From positions 930,001-994,000 of the forward strand of contig JARGXX010000068.1 in NCBI GenBank assembly GCA_030374765.1: a DNA stretch of 64,000 bases, read 5' to 3'. Both the position numbers and the translations under genes were made by a program. Numbering within the stretch: the first letter of the stretch is position 1; each line of letters begins with the position of its first letter. The stretch is from Agarophyton chilense. Taxonomy: Eukaryota; Rhodophyta; Florideophyceae; Gracilariales; Gracilariaceae. Shown here in pieces: positions 21,403 to 32,808 of this stretch. The notes under the pieces are model-generated. The model worked only from the letters and a program-made list of their open reading frames with translations, ran no database searches and was not told the DNA's origin.

Positions 21403-22887
21403 ATGCTCACCCTCATAGCTTTTGGTCTCGTACCCCTCCTATGCTTCGCAGCCATCGATAGGCATCCCTCGTCAAAATGCACTCTCAGACAGCCTCTGCC
21501 CACCGAAACTTCCAAATTGCCTCACCTGCCGGCAATGCAAATGCTCCTTAATGATGAAGACACTTTCGAGACTTTCTTTTCCCACAACTTTGAGCGTTAT
21601 GCACTGCACGTCGACGACTCGTATCGCTCCAACCGAGTCGCGTGGATGCGCATGCACCGTCGCTTCATCCTGAACCATGACATTGACAATCTTCTCAATA
21701 CCTCCTCACAAGTCTCCTCACTTTCCATTCCCACTGATCTGGAATTAACTCGATACAACTCCTCAACTTTTGTCCTCGAAACTTTTCCACCAGGAAACGC
21801 TCCGCACTTGACAACTTTACAGAACGCCTTTCGAGATGGCTTCGAACTTGTCCTGCATCGCATGCAGATGCGCTCCGCAGCAATCGCGCGCTTTGCCGAT
21901 TCTATGTCGGCATTTTGGCATGTCTCCGTTGAAGCTTCACTACACTTCTGTCCTCCAAGCCCACCGACAAAACATGTGCGTGATCCTCGCGCTGCTACTT
22001 TGAGAAGCGGTGACCTTTTTATTGTAGTCTTGGATGGTGAAATGGTAGCCAGCGTTCATGAAGCAGCGCATGAGTTTCCATTGTCTTCTGAAACTGGTCT
22101 CAATTCTCATAGCATACTTGCATCTCTTCAAAACCCTTCGCCAAGAACCATCTCACTCGATGAGGGGGATGTGTTGTACGTACCACGAGGTTCTGCATTC
22201 CACATAGAGGGACGAAATTCTCCTGCCCTCTATTTAGCTTTCCATGTACGCACCGACGAAGTATCGGCTACAATGGTATTACGATCTATGCTGGCCGCTG
22301 CTCAAAAAAGATCAGAGGGGCCATTAGATCGCTTTGCAGCACCTCAGCTAGAGTGGTCCGAAATAGTAGATCGTTCTATGAGCGTGGCACACGACCTTAT
22401 TCCGCCTATGCGCCGATTTTTTCCTCTTTCAGGTGCAATAATTGATGCGTTTGAAGATGCTGGCAAACCCGTTGGACAAGAAGTAGCTGTCAGTGTTCTG
22501 CATAAGTTCGTCGTTTCCGCTGTCAACGCGTTTTTCGATCCATTTATCGAGGTTATAAAGGACGGCGACGTCGCTGTTGATGAATCTTTGCTGAAGTGGG
22601 CAAAGTCAATATCCAGGCAAAATCAACAATCAGCATCATACCGTCAAGCAAGGGAGATGTTTAAACTTTGTTTAGACTGGTTTGGAAGACAAACTGATGC
22701 TCCTAGTGACGGAATTTCGCAATTAACTTTAGATTGGTTCACAGCCTTTGAAAACAGAAGAGAGTCAGAGCTAGAGGAGCGGCACAAAGCATTTCGGGCT
22801 CTAGGAATTGAAGAAGACGCACTATTGGATGGTGACTTTATTTGTTCAGAAGACGAGGACTTTTGCGCTCTGGCTTCGAACTCGTAA
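21403..22887 (+). CDS. Secreted/ER cupin-4 (JmjC)-like protein
   Basis: 494 residues, one exon. The N-terminus (MLTLIAFGLVPLLCFAAID) looks like a cleavable signal peptide. Residues about 60-300 resemble the cupin-4/JmjC fold of ribosomal-oxygenase-type proteins: an early FETFFSHNFER segment, SAFWHVSVEASLHF, and the strand-turn EGDVLYVPRGSAFHIEG followed by LYLAFHV. The usual iron-binding His-x-Asp after the ASLHF strand is not evident; KHVRDPRAAT stands there. The protein may therefore be a non-catalytic or divergent member. An acidic, Cys-containing C-terminus (ICSEDEDFC) closes the protein. The fold assignment is moderate and the biochemical role unknown. A signal peptide is unusual for this mostly nuclear family. 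Confidence 0.6.
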   Translation: MLTLIAFGLVPLLCFAAIDRHPSSKCTLRQPLPTETSKLPHLPAMQMLLNDEDTFETFFSHNFERYALHVDDSYRSNRVAWMRMHRRFILNHDIDNLLNTSSQVSSLSIPTDLELTRYNSSTFVLETFPPGNAPHLTTLQNAFRDGFELVLHRMQMRSAAIARFADSMSAFWHVSVEASLHFCPPSPPTKHVRDPRAATLRSGDLFIVVLDGEMVASVHEAAHEFPLSSETGLNSHSILASLQNPSPRTISLDEGDVLYVPRGSAFHIEGRNSPALYLAFHVRTDEVSATMVLRSMLAAAQKRSEGPLDRFAAPQLEWSEIVDRSMSVAHDLIPPMRRFFPLSGAIIDAFEDAGKPVGQEVAVSVLHKFVVSAVNAFFDPFIEVIKDGDVAVDESLLKWAKSISRQNQQSASYRQAREMFKLCLDWFGRQTDAPSDGISQLTLDWFTAFENRRESELEERHKAFRALGIEEDALLDGDFICSEDEDFCALASNS

Positions 22888-25444
22888 AGAGGTACTTCCG
22901 TGAGACAGTCATGTTTGTTCCGCAGAGCGTCAGAAGGCCGAAGAAATTCTTGCAGATTTATTGCTCTTCTGATGCTATTGGGTTTCGTCGGAAATACCTT
23001 TGCTTTGCAGCTAATCGCAAAACACATTCTTTTAACAACTGGAGCCTGCAAGAGAAACATAATACAAACAGTACACTCTTGTGTCCAACTTCAACTTTCT
23101 CCGACAGACCAAATTTATCGTTCATTGTAGTACAACCTCTTGATCGTTTGACTTGCGGAAGATTTTGAGCAAAGACTGTAAACCTTTCCTGAACACTGGG
23201 AATCCCTGTTGAGTAGACCTACATCCACGCACTTCAAAATCACTCAGCCTTTTAGGAGAATATGGCTGCGCATCGAAACATTCGTTCACAAACCGTCGAG
23301 TCTGTTTCCTCCAGGCGATAGAGCCCATTCATTTTCTTGTGAACCATAAAACAGTTTATTCATTCAACGGGGAGCCAATACAATTCCAGTCGCTTCTGGT
23401 TCTCCAGCCGCTTCTGATTCTTCATCTTGCTTATAACTCTCTTGCCACATTCTAATTTCAAGGAGAGACCAAATCATCACTCCAACAAAACAGTCACTCT
23501 CCATACTTAAAAAGTCCCATGAGATCCCGTTTCCGAGCACACTTAGAGATGTCACTAATTGCAACAACCTACGAATGAATCTTGAAGGTCTCTGGAGCGC
23601 AGTCATTGCCCATTGTTTCGTCACGGCGATCGTGCGTGTGTATCCCTCGCTACTTGGTAGACCCTGAGCGGCAGCTTTGTGATGCAACTCATTGGCGGTA
23701 CACTCACATTGCTTAGCTATTTTTGGGCGGCAATAGGATCTGTAGCTTTTCTATTGCTCAAAAGCTGAGAGTTTGTATTAAAGCGTTTGTCGACGACTAG
23801 CTATTTTTCCTTTCCTTGATTGTTTAAGAAGAATAACGGAATTTCAAGCAATCGTCATCTGCTTGCAGAGTAACTCTAGGCGTCGGCCTACAAGTACACA
23901 ATCCTAGCTTGCCTTCTTCGGGATGTCGGCACAGCACCGACAATACTTTGTGTAAGAATCATATCACTGCAACACTATCCAAAACGACAGAGTGAATAAA
24001 CTTGCAAATTCTGGTTTGAAGGTTACATTCGATCGACTGCAGCTCGTGCCAAGAGGCACTCTTGGTGTTAAAAAAACGCTCTACACAAAGTATAACGAAG
24101 TCATTGTTTCAATATTGGCAGAAACTAATCAAAGAAGAATATCATCTGACAAAATCCCAAGTTACCCCCGCGCAATTCTCTTCTACTACTCCCGCACCAT
24201 CCTTACATCCAGTGGCAAGCTACATGAAGAAAATTTTTTGTGCATGTCAAAGCGGTACGAATGTGAGAAAGACGCTAAACACGCACTTTTCCGGTACCGA
24301 CTGAGAAACACATTCTGTCTTTAAGAACTCCCACCAAAGCAGAACGATGTAAATTTTCCTCCGAAGAGAAAATCAGACGATGGCCGCAAAAGATCTTGAC
24401 CTTCCTTAAGAGAGCCACCTTCAGTTTTCTTTAGTTTAGCAATAGACAATTAATGCCCATAGAGATGAAAGAGAAGACCTGACCGTCTGCATGAGATGGA
24501 ATCCACGCCCTTGTAATGTTGTTCAAGAAGAGAAATTCAAAAAGAAAGCGATGGCCAGCTTGCAAGAGAAGGGTAGCAAATACCATTTTGCGAACATGTT
24601 GAGGTTCCCATTGATATGCTGGGCGATAGGAGCGCGATATCGTCAGCGCTAGAAACCCGGAGACTTTGCCACAGGCGTCTTTGCTTTTCTCCGACGAGAA
24701 CGACGCGCGAAGGGCCAAATTCTAATTGCTCAGTTTTATGCGGGACACCAGGCCTGCGGAACACGTTCCATCTCTGCGCTAGATTGCGTCATTTGTTGCA
24801 AAAAGAACGTTGCAGTGTGATTGTGAGACGAACGTGAAGAATAGAACTTGCCGCATTGTGTTTCGGTGCCCCCTGACAAACGCCTCACGACGAGAGTTGC
24901 TTTTAAGCGTCCCGCAGGAAAATAGAAGATCTATGCAGGATGTGATTCGACATTCTAGACAAGTTCCCGGCCCTTTTCAAGAGAGAGTTTGATCACTAGC
25001 TAGACATTCTCCTTCAGCTTTGTAACATTGTAGTAATCCGGAGCCCCCATTACAGTAAACTGTCGATGAAAACCTGAAACGTTTACACATACCGAACATT
25101 TTCCGTGACAAAACGAGGGGAAATGAATCTTTGATGGCCTCGTTCTTTCTCGAGCTAGCTTGATAACAAGAGATCGTCATACTACCTCTGTACCTTAAAT
25201 ATAGACATACAACTGAAATCCAGGCCCGTCTAGGCTCGCCAGCGCAGACACTATCTAGAGAAAAACTCAAGTTCAGATTCTTGGCTTGTGTGTTGATCTC
25301 AGCGGTTGTGGAGAGGCTACAGTCCAGTCTAGTACCCAGGGTAGAAGCGCAGCGTGCGAATCTTTCAGGCAACCCAGGTTGGGACATCCAATATCACCCT
25401 CACATCTCGCTCGAAAGTTTTTCTGCTCTGCTCGTACTTGAGGT
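22888..25444. other. 2.5-kb intergenic stretch
   Basis: Mostly without supported genes. The one item worth noting is the small minus-strand ORF at 23364-23687. Other open frames are short and featureless. Confidence 0.45.
23364..23687 (-). CDS. small hypothetical ORF with hydrophobic segment
   Basis: Up to 107 codons, not recognised. It reads a basic N-terminal half, a hydrophobic stretch (FLSMESDCFVGVMIWSLLEI) and an acidic tail (QDEESEAAGEPEATG). The first codon is not ATG, so if real it would be an exon or start internally. It could be chance. Confidence 0.2.
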   Translation of the reverse strand: MHHKAAAQGLPSSEGYTRTIAVTKQWAMTALQRPSRFIRRLLQLVTSLSVLGNGISWDFLSMESDCFVGVMIWSLLEIRMWQESYKQDEESEAAGEPEATGIVLAPR

Positions 25445-26752
25445 ATGTTGCAGTTCTTTCTGTTTTCGATTCAATTATTCATATCATGCGGAGCCCTCCT
25501 CGAAAATATACAGATCAACACTACAAATGTCATTGAGAACCTTCACCAGCTTGCTTCCCATAATGATCTTTCCCCACCTTCTGTGCAAAGAATCATTTAC
25601 ACTACTTCAGACATATCTGCCAGACGATACATACGGTATCTTATGAAAGATGCTGGACTAGATGTTTCGCAAGATGCCGTTGGAAACATATTTGGAACGT
25701 GGGAAGGGACCACTTCTTTGCCAGGGGTGCTAACAGGCTCACACATCGACGCTATCCCACACAGTGGAATGTATGACGGTACATTGGGCGTTGTTACAGC
25801 TGTTGAAGCTGTTCGTGCGTTGCGCCAGTCTGGATTCTCTCCACAGCGTTCCATTACGGTAGTCATGTTCACATCTGAAGAGCCTACTCGTTTTGGTTTA
25901 AGTTGCATCGGAAGTCGCTTATTAGTGAACGCCCTTGAGAAAAACGAGCTTGATGATCTCATTGACGATACACAGACCTCTTTTCACTCTGCAAGAATAC
26001 AAGCCGGATACGATGGCGATATCAAGTCCGTGCCTTTACAGGCTTCTTCATATTCTGCGTTTGTAGAATTGCATATTGAGCAGGCGGACGTTCTAGAAAA
26101 GTCAGGCATCGATATTGGTGCAGTTTCCAACATAGCTGCACCAGCAGCTGCACAAATTACATTTGAAGGTAGTGGTGGTCATGCGGGGAGCTTGTTAATG
26201 AAATATCGGAATGATGCAGGTCTTGCAGCAGCACAATTGGCTCTAATCGTCGAAAAGGTTGCCTTGAGAAGAGGGGAAGATTGTGTTGCAACTACTGGGA
26301 AATTGGAGCTGTTTCCAGGTGCAGTTAATAGTGTGCCAAGCATGGCTACAATGTCCCTGGATATTAGGGATGTAGATTTGAAACGGAGAGATTCCGCTTT
26401 ACAAGAAATTGAAGCCGAGATGATGTCCATAGCTATAGAAAGAAACGTAAGCGCCAAATTCGAGATCCAAAGTAAGGATGACCCAGCTGTTTGTGATTCT
26501 CACATCGTTGACACTGTTATTTCTGTGGCAGAGCAACTCGGACTTCACACCACCAGGATGGTCTCTCGTGCGTATCATGATGCCCTTTTTATGGCAAAAT
26601 TGTTCCCCACTGCCATGATATTCGTTCCCTGCCAGGGTGGGATCAGTCATCGACCGGATGAATTCGTAGAAGAAATTGATGTGCACAACGGAGTGATGGT
26701 GTTGGCCGGAGTCTTGCAAAGCCTAACTGGTGAGGAAAAAACAGATCTTTAG
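25445..26752 (+). CDS. UAH: Ureidoglycolate amidohydrolase (M20 family)
   Basis: 435 residues, one exon. The enzyme releases glyoxylate, CO2 and ammonia from (S)-ureidoglycolate, the last step of plant-type ureide breakdown, in the ER. The N-terminus is a hydrophobic signal peptide (about 1-18), as in plant UAH. Binuclear-metal ligands fit the family: H100 in GSHIDAIPHSG, D111 in YDGTLGV, E145/E146 in TSEEPTRFG, H210 in ELHIEQ and H402 in GISHRPDE. H378 in SRAYHDA is also conserved. The Ala-Ile-Pro after GSHID and the overall text match UAH better than allantoate amidohydrolase. A GTATGT at the start codon looks like a splice donor, but the signal peptide supports translation through it. Uricase of the same pathway lies about 21 kb away. 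Confidence 0.9.
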   Translation: MLQFFLFSIQLFISCGALLENIQINTTNVIENLHQLASHNDLSPPSVQRIIYTTSDISARRYIRYLMKDAGLDVSQDAVGNIFGTWEGTTSLPGVLTGSHIDAIPHSGMYDGTLGVVTAVEAVRALRQSGFSPQRSITVVMFTSEEPTRFGLSCIGSRLLVNALEKNELDDLIDDTQTSFHSARIQAGYDGDIKSVPLQASSYSAFVELHIEQADVLEKSGIDIGAVSNIAAPAAAQITFEGSGGHAGSLLMKYRNDAGLAAAQLALIVEKVALRRGEDCVATTGKLELFPGAVNSVPSMATMSLDIRDVDLKRRDSALQEIEAEMMSIAIERNVSAKFEIQSKDDPAVCDSHIVDTVISVAEQLGLHTTRMVSRAYHDALFMAKLFPTAMIFVPCQGGISHRPDEFVEEIDVHNGVMVLAGVLQSLTGEEKTDL

Positions 26753-29260
26753 TGTACGATCTGAAAGCTTTGAAGCCCTGGATATATCACACTCCAAAAC
26801 AGGAAAGCTAAAACAAATCTCAGCAATTCTACCAGGAAGAAAAAAACAGAAGTTGATTAGTTTACGCAGTCATGAGTTTGGACATCAGCTAAAGAATCAT
26901 CATGGACAACCTCGAAGTGACTTATCTTTTGACAATCCTAGGGAAACTCCCCGTTTTGAGAACAACTTTTTAGCGTATCATGCTAACACGCTTTTCAACA
27001 AATATATCGTCTGATCGGAAGATAAGTTCTGAGTCGTCATCAATGTTGTTTTCAAACTACTTTTAGATGTCTGATGGGCTATCTAATCACAAATACCGTC
27101 ATGAGATGAAGGCCTCAGATACAGTATTAACGCTTCCATACGCTCTACCATCAAGATCAGCAATTTCTTTCCTTACATATTCCATACTTTTAGATACGAT
27201 TCATTTGCAAATCGTTTGAAACCTTGAACGACTGTGCTCGACGCATTGACGTCATGCCTCGCACTCTGAATCCCCGATGACATGATTCTTAAGGTCATGC
27301 CAGAAAACGACTGCAACTAGAGCTTTTTAAACTCATGTTGGAAATGGGGCTGCTCGAAAAGATTTCGATTCACGTGTGATCACTTGCAGCCGTAGTCCGA
27401 GTATGTTAGCCAGCGGTAAAAGTGAAAGTTCGGAAGAGCAGGTTTTGCAGAAGTGATTCGTAGCACCACTGTGCAACGACATTGAGGTTGCAATCGTTCC
27501 TTCTCCATAGAGCGGTATTGTTGGAAAATAATACTATGCATTTCTACACTGCACATTTGTCGCTTGAACAAAATGATTTCCTGATCAGATCTTCGTTATC
27601 AGTTCTGAGATAATTTGCCTCTGATCGTAATCGTATTGTAAGCTTTTCATCAGAACGAAGTGTGGCCGGAACTTTTATGCCCTCTCGCTGCTTTGCAGAG
27701 GATTTTTACTAGAGACGGATGGAAACATTTTGTTCCCCATCACATGGAACAAAAGATGGGTATCCGAAGTTCGGGAGTGTATTGTTGTAAGAATGTGTGT
27801 TCCCCATAAGTGTAGGTGTATAAGCAAGAAAGATGTTCATGTCAAGGTTTTCGTAGCAAAATAAATAAAGAACGCAATCAGGAGTGCAACCCATCCGATG
27901 GCAATCTCTCTCCTGAAATTGCCATCGAATTGCAATCTCACACCCAAATTGCCACCAGCTTGCAATATCTTTATTGATAACGATACAGTCAGAACGTGTG
28001 GTTTGCAGCTTTGAAAGACTCTGTGGGAACACACACCTTTGTAACTACAAGTCTTAATGGAATTGTGATTGAGAACGGTTGGATTACTGAACGTGAATCT
28101 GATGGTACAGTTTAAACCCCCGCGGTTGCACTGATGGGTTGCTATCTTGGAATCTGATCGGAAAACTGTTTGAAAAAGAACCATCTATTTGCAATCCGGA
28201 CGAAGATGGGCAATTCCGGAATGCAGTTCTGGGATTGTAATCAGATAACAATCAAATCGATTACAACACATCCCTGATTCAAAATATCATTGTCAACCTT
28301 GTCTTCGATATTGCAATCTTGGAAACTCAGACTACTATACTATCGTCCAACACCCGTGAAATTGAAACGGCAGGGGGAAATATCTTTTGTATTTCTTTGT
28401 CTTTTAGAAGGCCAACGACTTAAAGTAACGGCTACTGCTTCCTCAATTCCACTGGAAGCATTTATTCTTTTTTTTCGGGGCAGGTAGCGAGATAACCAGG
28501 ACGTTTTGCAGCCCTTGTCAACGTGCATCAAAATACAAAAAGCTGTAATCTTTGTACTATGTTTTTATTCATTTCCGATCCGACAAGTCCAACACAAGGA
28601 ACGTTCTTCTCTCCGAACTCTGACAAGAATATATTCTTTCATAGGGAACCAATTCTCAATATGAACAGATAAATGTAATTCTTGCATCCATGCGCTCGTC
28701 GTCTCTCGAGCCTCTGGAGAGTTAGTGCAAAGCGAAAAATTATGCGATATGTCCAGAAATTCTCATGAGCGATACATACAGACATTTCAGGAGAGCGTAA
28801 GACATCGTGAACGTTGAATATTTCAAACGCTTGTAACCCATCACAATGCAACTCCTCCCACGCAATTCCCTCTACACATCATCCAGAGGTGCAGTGTAAA
28901 TACTGACACAAGGCAACTGATTGCTTTCTTTGTAGCCGTTTTCACAACCGGTGTTACTTTGATTCGGACATATGTTCCCGATTTGGTTCAAAGATAATTA
29001 AACCTTGACTTACGTACAAGATACCAACAGTATAAATACTCCCGTCCATTCCCAGTCAGTTCCGCTCGTCGTTCGCAGCTCATCCCCTTCGTCTACTATC
29101 GCTTTCTGAGCTGCATTCGGTCATATGTTCTTTTTTCTAGTTCCATTTCTTGGTATTCAACGATTCATTCCACTCACCGAAGCGTCTTTTTACCAGCGCT
29201 GTCATGGCCGATCGACTCATCTACTTGAGTATGACGCTCATCTATCACCTCAGTCCTCCT
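26753..29260. other. 2.5-kb intergenic stretch with hairpin and TATA box
   Basis: No supported gene. A perfect 10-bp hairpin stem lies at 27895-27926, in a patch (27860-28300) rich in GCAAT/ATTGC words. A TATA box lies at 29031-29038. Confidence 0.45.
29031..29038 (+). promoter_or_regulatory. TATA box upstream of repeat copy B
   Basis: TATAAATA in the context ACAGTATAAATAC, about 230 bp upstream of the B boundary. It shares the 13-base context with the TATA boxes of A and C, although the surrounding sequence is not obviously alike. Confidence 0.45.
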
Positions 29261-30711
29261 TACAACCTCTTGCAGCAACCATCAAGCCCAGATAGACGTG
29301 CCAGGCCTTGGATGAGGCGTGAAGATGGTCGTTCTCCCTCTGGTAGGCCCTGAGTTCCGCTCAGCGAGGTGGGGTGCTGCCTCCAGTACACTTGCATTGT
29401 CGCACTCTCGGTGCGCGTCTCCCACGGCGCGTGCCAGAGCCCAGATAGATAGACCCAGGCCTTGGATAAGGCGTGAAGATGGGCGTCTCCCTCTGGTAGA
29501 CCCTGGGCGAAAGCTCTGAGAAGTAAGGTATTCGGGGGCAGTGCACTCATATTGCCGTACTTGTATGGTCTGCGAAAGAGTGTAGTCGCTGAGACTGTCG
29601 GATGAATGGACCGTTGCAGATGAAGGCACAGGTCGACAGTTTTGCGGCAGAGCTTCTGCCGTGTTTCATATGACTAGGGATGTGGGCAGGGAAAGAATTC
29701 TCCCTCGGCGAAGACTACGATGAACCACTTCTCTTGAGAGTGGGAAAGCACTGCCGCCCTGGAAGAATGCCGAATAGATCGCATGGCCCTGTTGTGCTGT
29801 CTCTGCACTAGAGTTCATCTGGATGGATACGAAGGGTTGCTGTGGGAAGTTTGGTGGCTGTAATACTGTTCCGCTGAACGCTTTGGGATTCGGGGATTCA
29901 GCATGTTCTTGTCCTACGAATGTACCCCGGGATGTACAATACGAGGCCCGTGCTACGAGCAGAAAAGCGCATGTTTGTTACAATCGTTGGTTAGCATGAA
30001 CGGTGTGTGAATTTGGACTGGCAATGCGAGGGGATGAGAACGAACAATCCTCAATTTCAATGGACAATGCCTATTCGGTTTTAGAATGTTGCTGTCCCAT
30101 CTAGCACGTCCTGTCAGCAAGGAGTAGGAGAAAGGTCTGTTGCCTCTGGAAAAGAACAGTTGTTAGGGAAAGGAGTGGCTTGGAGAGCCGAAAGGACACT
30201 ACCCCGTTCTTTGTGGATCACGATAGAATCTGTCATCCATTTGCTTTGTTTTGCTAACAAGAAACATAGGACTCGAACGTGGCGTGAGCATGAAGAAGAC
30301 GGTAGGGCATGTCGACTTCTGCTGTCTCATACCTACAAGTTTGACGCCAAACAATGCCGCCTCGGAGTGAGGGACAAAAACTTTGTCACTAACGCAACTG
30401 ACTAGGTGTCGCAAACGAAAGTTCTTGGTCTTTCGGAGAAAGAGGACTAAGACTATGTACGATACACAAGACTCCATGTACCTCTCTAGTTAAAAGATAT
30501 TCACGGTAAAGAAGGCACATGTGGTTCCACGTGCCACACACCGGGGAACTTCTTTTATTTAAGAAGCTTCAGCTCTCTGCTCTGCGTGTAGCACTATACA
30601 TCTCGTCTCTGTCTTGCACAAAATATTATTCTAAACGAGAAACGTTTGAATCGCGGCTTTTGGCGCCTTGCGTTCACCAGTTTCTTAGCATTTGCAATTC
30701 CGCTGGCGAGC
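29261..30711 (+). repeat. Repeat copy B, partial inverted copy of A
   Basis: Reverse complement of 317-1767, 1451 bp with very few mismatches. It lacks the promoter half present in A and C. Just left of 29261 (29215-29260) there is weak residual similarity to the corresponding part of A. So B may be a divergent family member with its own 5' part and not a simple truncation. Confidence 0.9.
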
Positions 30712-32808
30712 TGATCAAGGTGATTGTGATAAATTGAATTCTAATGTCTACACTTTGTGGACACAACATATTAAACAGCGTTTCAAGTGTGAGAAGTGTT
30801 GAATCACCGCACGCCTTTAAGCGAGCAACCTCTTATTTTGTAGTGCTATCTTTGACTAGCATTCCCTATCAGTGATGTCGGAGTAGTGAACAAAGCTTGC
30901 TGGAGCCTGTTCGTTTTGGGCCTCTGCGCACGATGTTATGGAGATCGTTTGAGAACCTCAGTATGCAATTTCATTTCATTTATTATGAAGTATCCGAAAG
31001 GATGCAAACATGTTGCATGTGGAAAGATATATGAAAGCGGGCAAATGCCAGTTGTCGCAATCAGAGAGATTAGGGTCGTGACATTTCTCCTTCACTACGG
31101 TATTGGACCAAACGAAATCTTTGGTATCTCGTTAGTAGTCTCTCTTTCTCCTACTCACACACACTCACACACTCCTCTGTGAGTGCACTGGCTTAATTAC
31201 AACTTAATGTAGACATTTTCTGTTTAAAGAAGGGTTCTTTAACAAGGAGGCTCTTTCAGCCTTCCACGACAATCTCACAAGAAGACCAAGATGTCGTTAA
31301 ATTCGCCGCGACGATCGCCATAATGTTCGGCGCTCCGGACTCGGGCAGTCGCTGGACTCGCACAAGAGGCCAGTTCTCAGATATCTTCTTCCGCCCAGAG
31401 GCGTCTCTAAACTCACCAGGGATCGACGGCGCGTCTCTTTTAGTTTGCCGATTCCTGATCTCGACTTTGATGGAATGTCGAGAAATGTACCTGCACAATA
31501 GCAACAAGCTCAAATATTTTTCGGGGGAAGACAACGCCGCTTCCGTTTCCATCACTCCCCCTTTGTGAACGGATTCCTACGGAGACTTTAGCAAAAATAA
31601 GGTTTTTAGGGGGTGCGACAGATTTGCCAAAGCTTCACTAGACTCAAACGAATGCGGTTTAATTCTCTTTGATCAATGTCGCCGAAGATACGAGGCTTAA
31701 CAGGAGAGATTTATGTCATTATCTATTAGCGGGAATGTGTGATACTTACAAAGCTTTTGTCGTGATGTGCCCCTCTGCCGATATCCTACGAACGGTACCT
31801 ATGTAATAAAGAAGACAAGACAGGATATGGATGAATTGTAGACGCGGAAACGCATCACGTTCTGTTCAGATGTCATCTTGCAAATGCTGCACGGCGAGAT
31901 GAATCTTCAACAAAGAAAGAAAAAGGAACACAATCGCTGTTGGAAGGGATTGTAGAAATCGTCACCCTGCTGCAAGGTTAAGGGTTAGCTTTCTTGTGGT
32001 TCCGGAATCAGCGACGTACCGTAACATGAAAAATACCCGAAGCTTTCGGTACGGCTACGAGATTTATGAGCGCTACTTGACCGGGGATGTTGAAAATGGT
32101 GGAACACGAACTTTTCTCGAGTAAGTTTGGGAAACAAGGACCTTTATTCAAGGCGGCGATACCCTTGGCAATGTTTTATGCATTGGCTCTTCTCTTTGGC
32201 AGCGGTTCCGAGAAAGAAGCTGGAGCCCCCGACCTTAGGTTTGCTAATTTACCCACAAACGTTGTACTTTTTTCGTACTACGCAGGACCAACAGCGCAAC
32301 CAAAATTAGGCCTCTGATCGGACTGTTAGATAACGTTTGCGTGCGATGTGCCTAATCATGAACAGAGGCGGACCGCTGTTTTCCTAGACTGGCGGAAGAA
32401 GTTTCCGAACCAAGTAACAACTATTGGGGCAACCCATAGCACCGAAGTAATCGTCGATTATACCCCTGCTGCGGCAAGTGCCCCACCAACGATCCATGTT
32501 CATAATATAATCGGGCTAACTCCGTGGGCTTTGCCAGTCAACTATACAAACGCTTTCCTTTGATCATGATGATCATGGTTCGGTCTCTAGCTCGTACCCA
32601 TCTGGTCAAGGGCGAAGGATACCAACGGAGAACAAACCAAAAATAGCCGCGACCCAGTACAAATCGGTTTCTGTGCTCGTTTTGCTTTTTCCCAGAACTC
32701 TGTGGCACGTGCGAGTGAACCTCAGCCTTCTTTCCATGCCTGAGGTACAGCTCAACTTATTTAAACCGCTTGCAGAAATACGATTGTTCTAAAGAGAAGA
32801 AAACTTCA
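30712..32808. other. 2-kb anonymous stretch
   Basis: No gene supported. Short open frames at 32087-32317 and 32348-32563 are unrecognised. A short CA-rich patch lies at 31153-31175. Confidence 0.4.

Noticed and set aside
25441-25446. GTATGT at the UAH start as a real splice donor
   Set aside because: Using it would remove the start codon and the signal peptide expected for UAH, and no matching upstream exon is visible.
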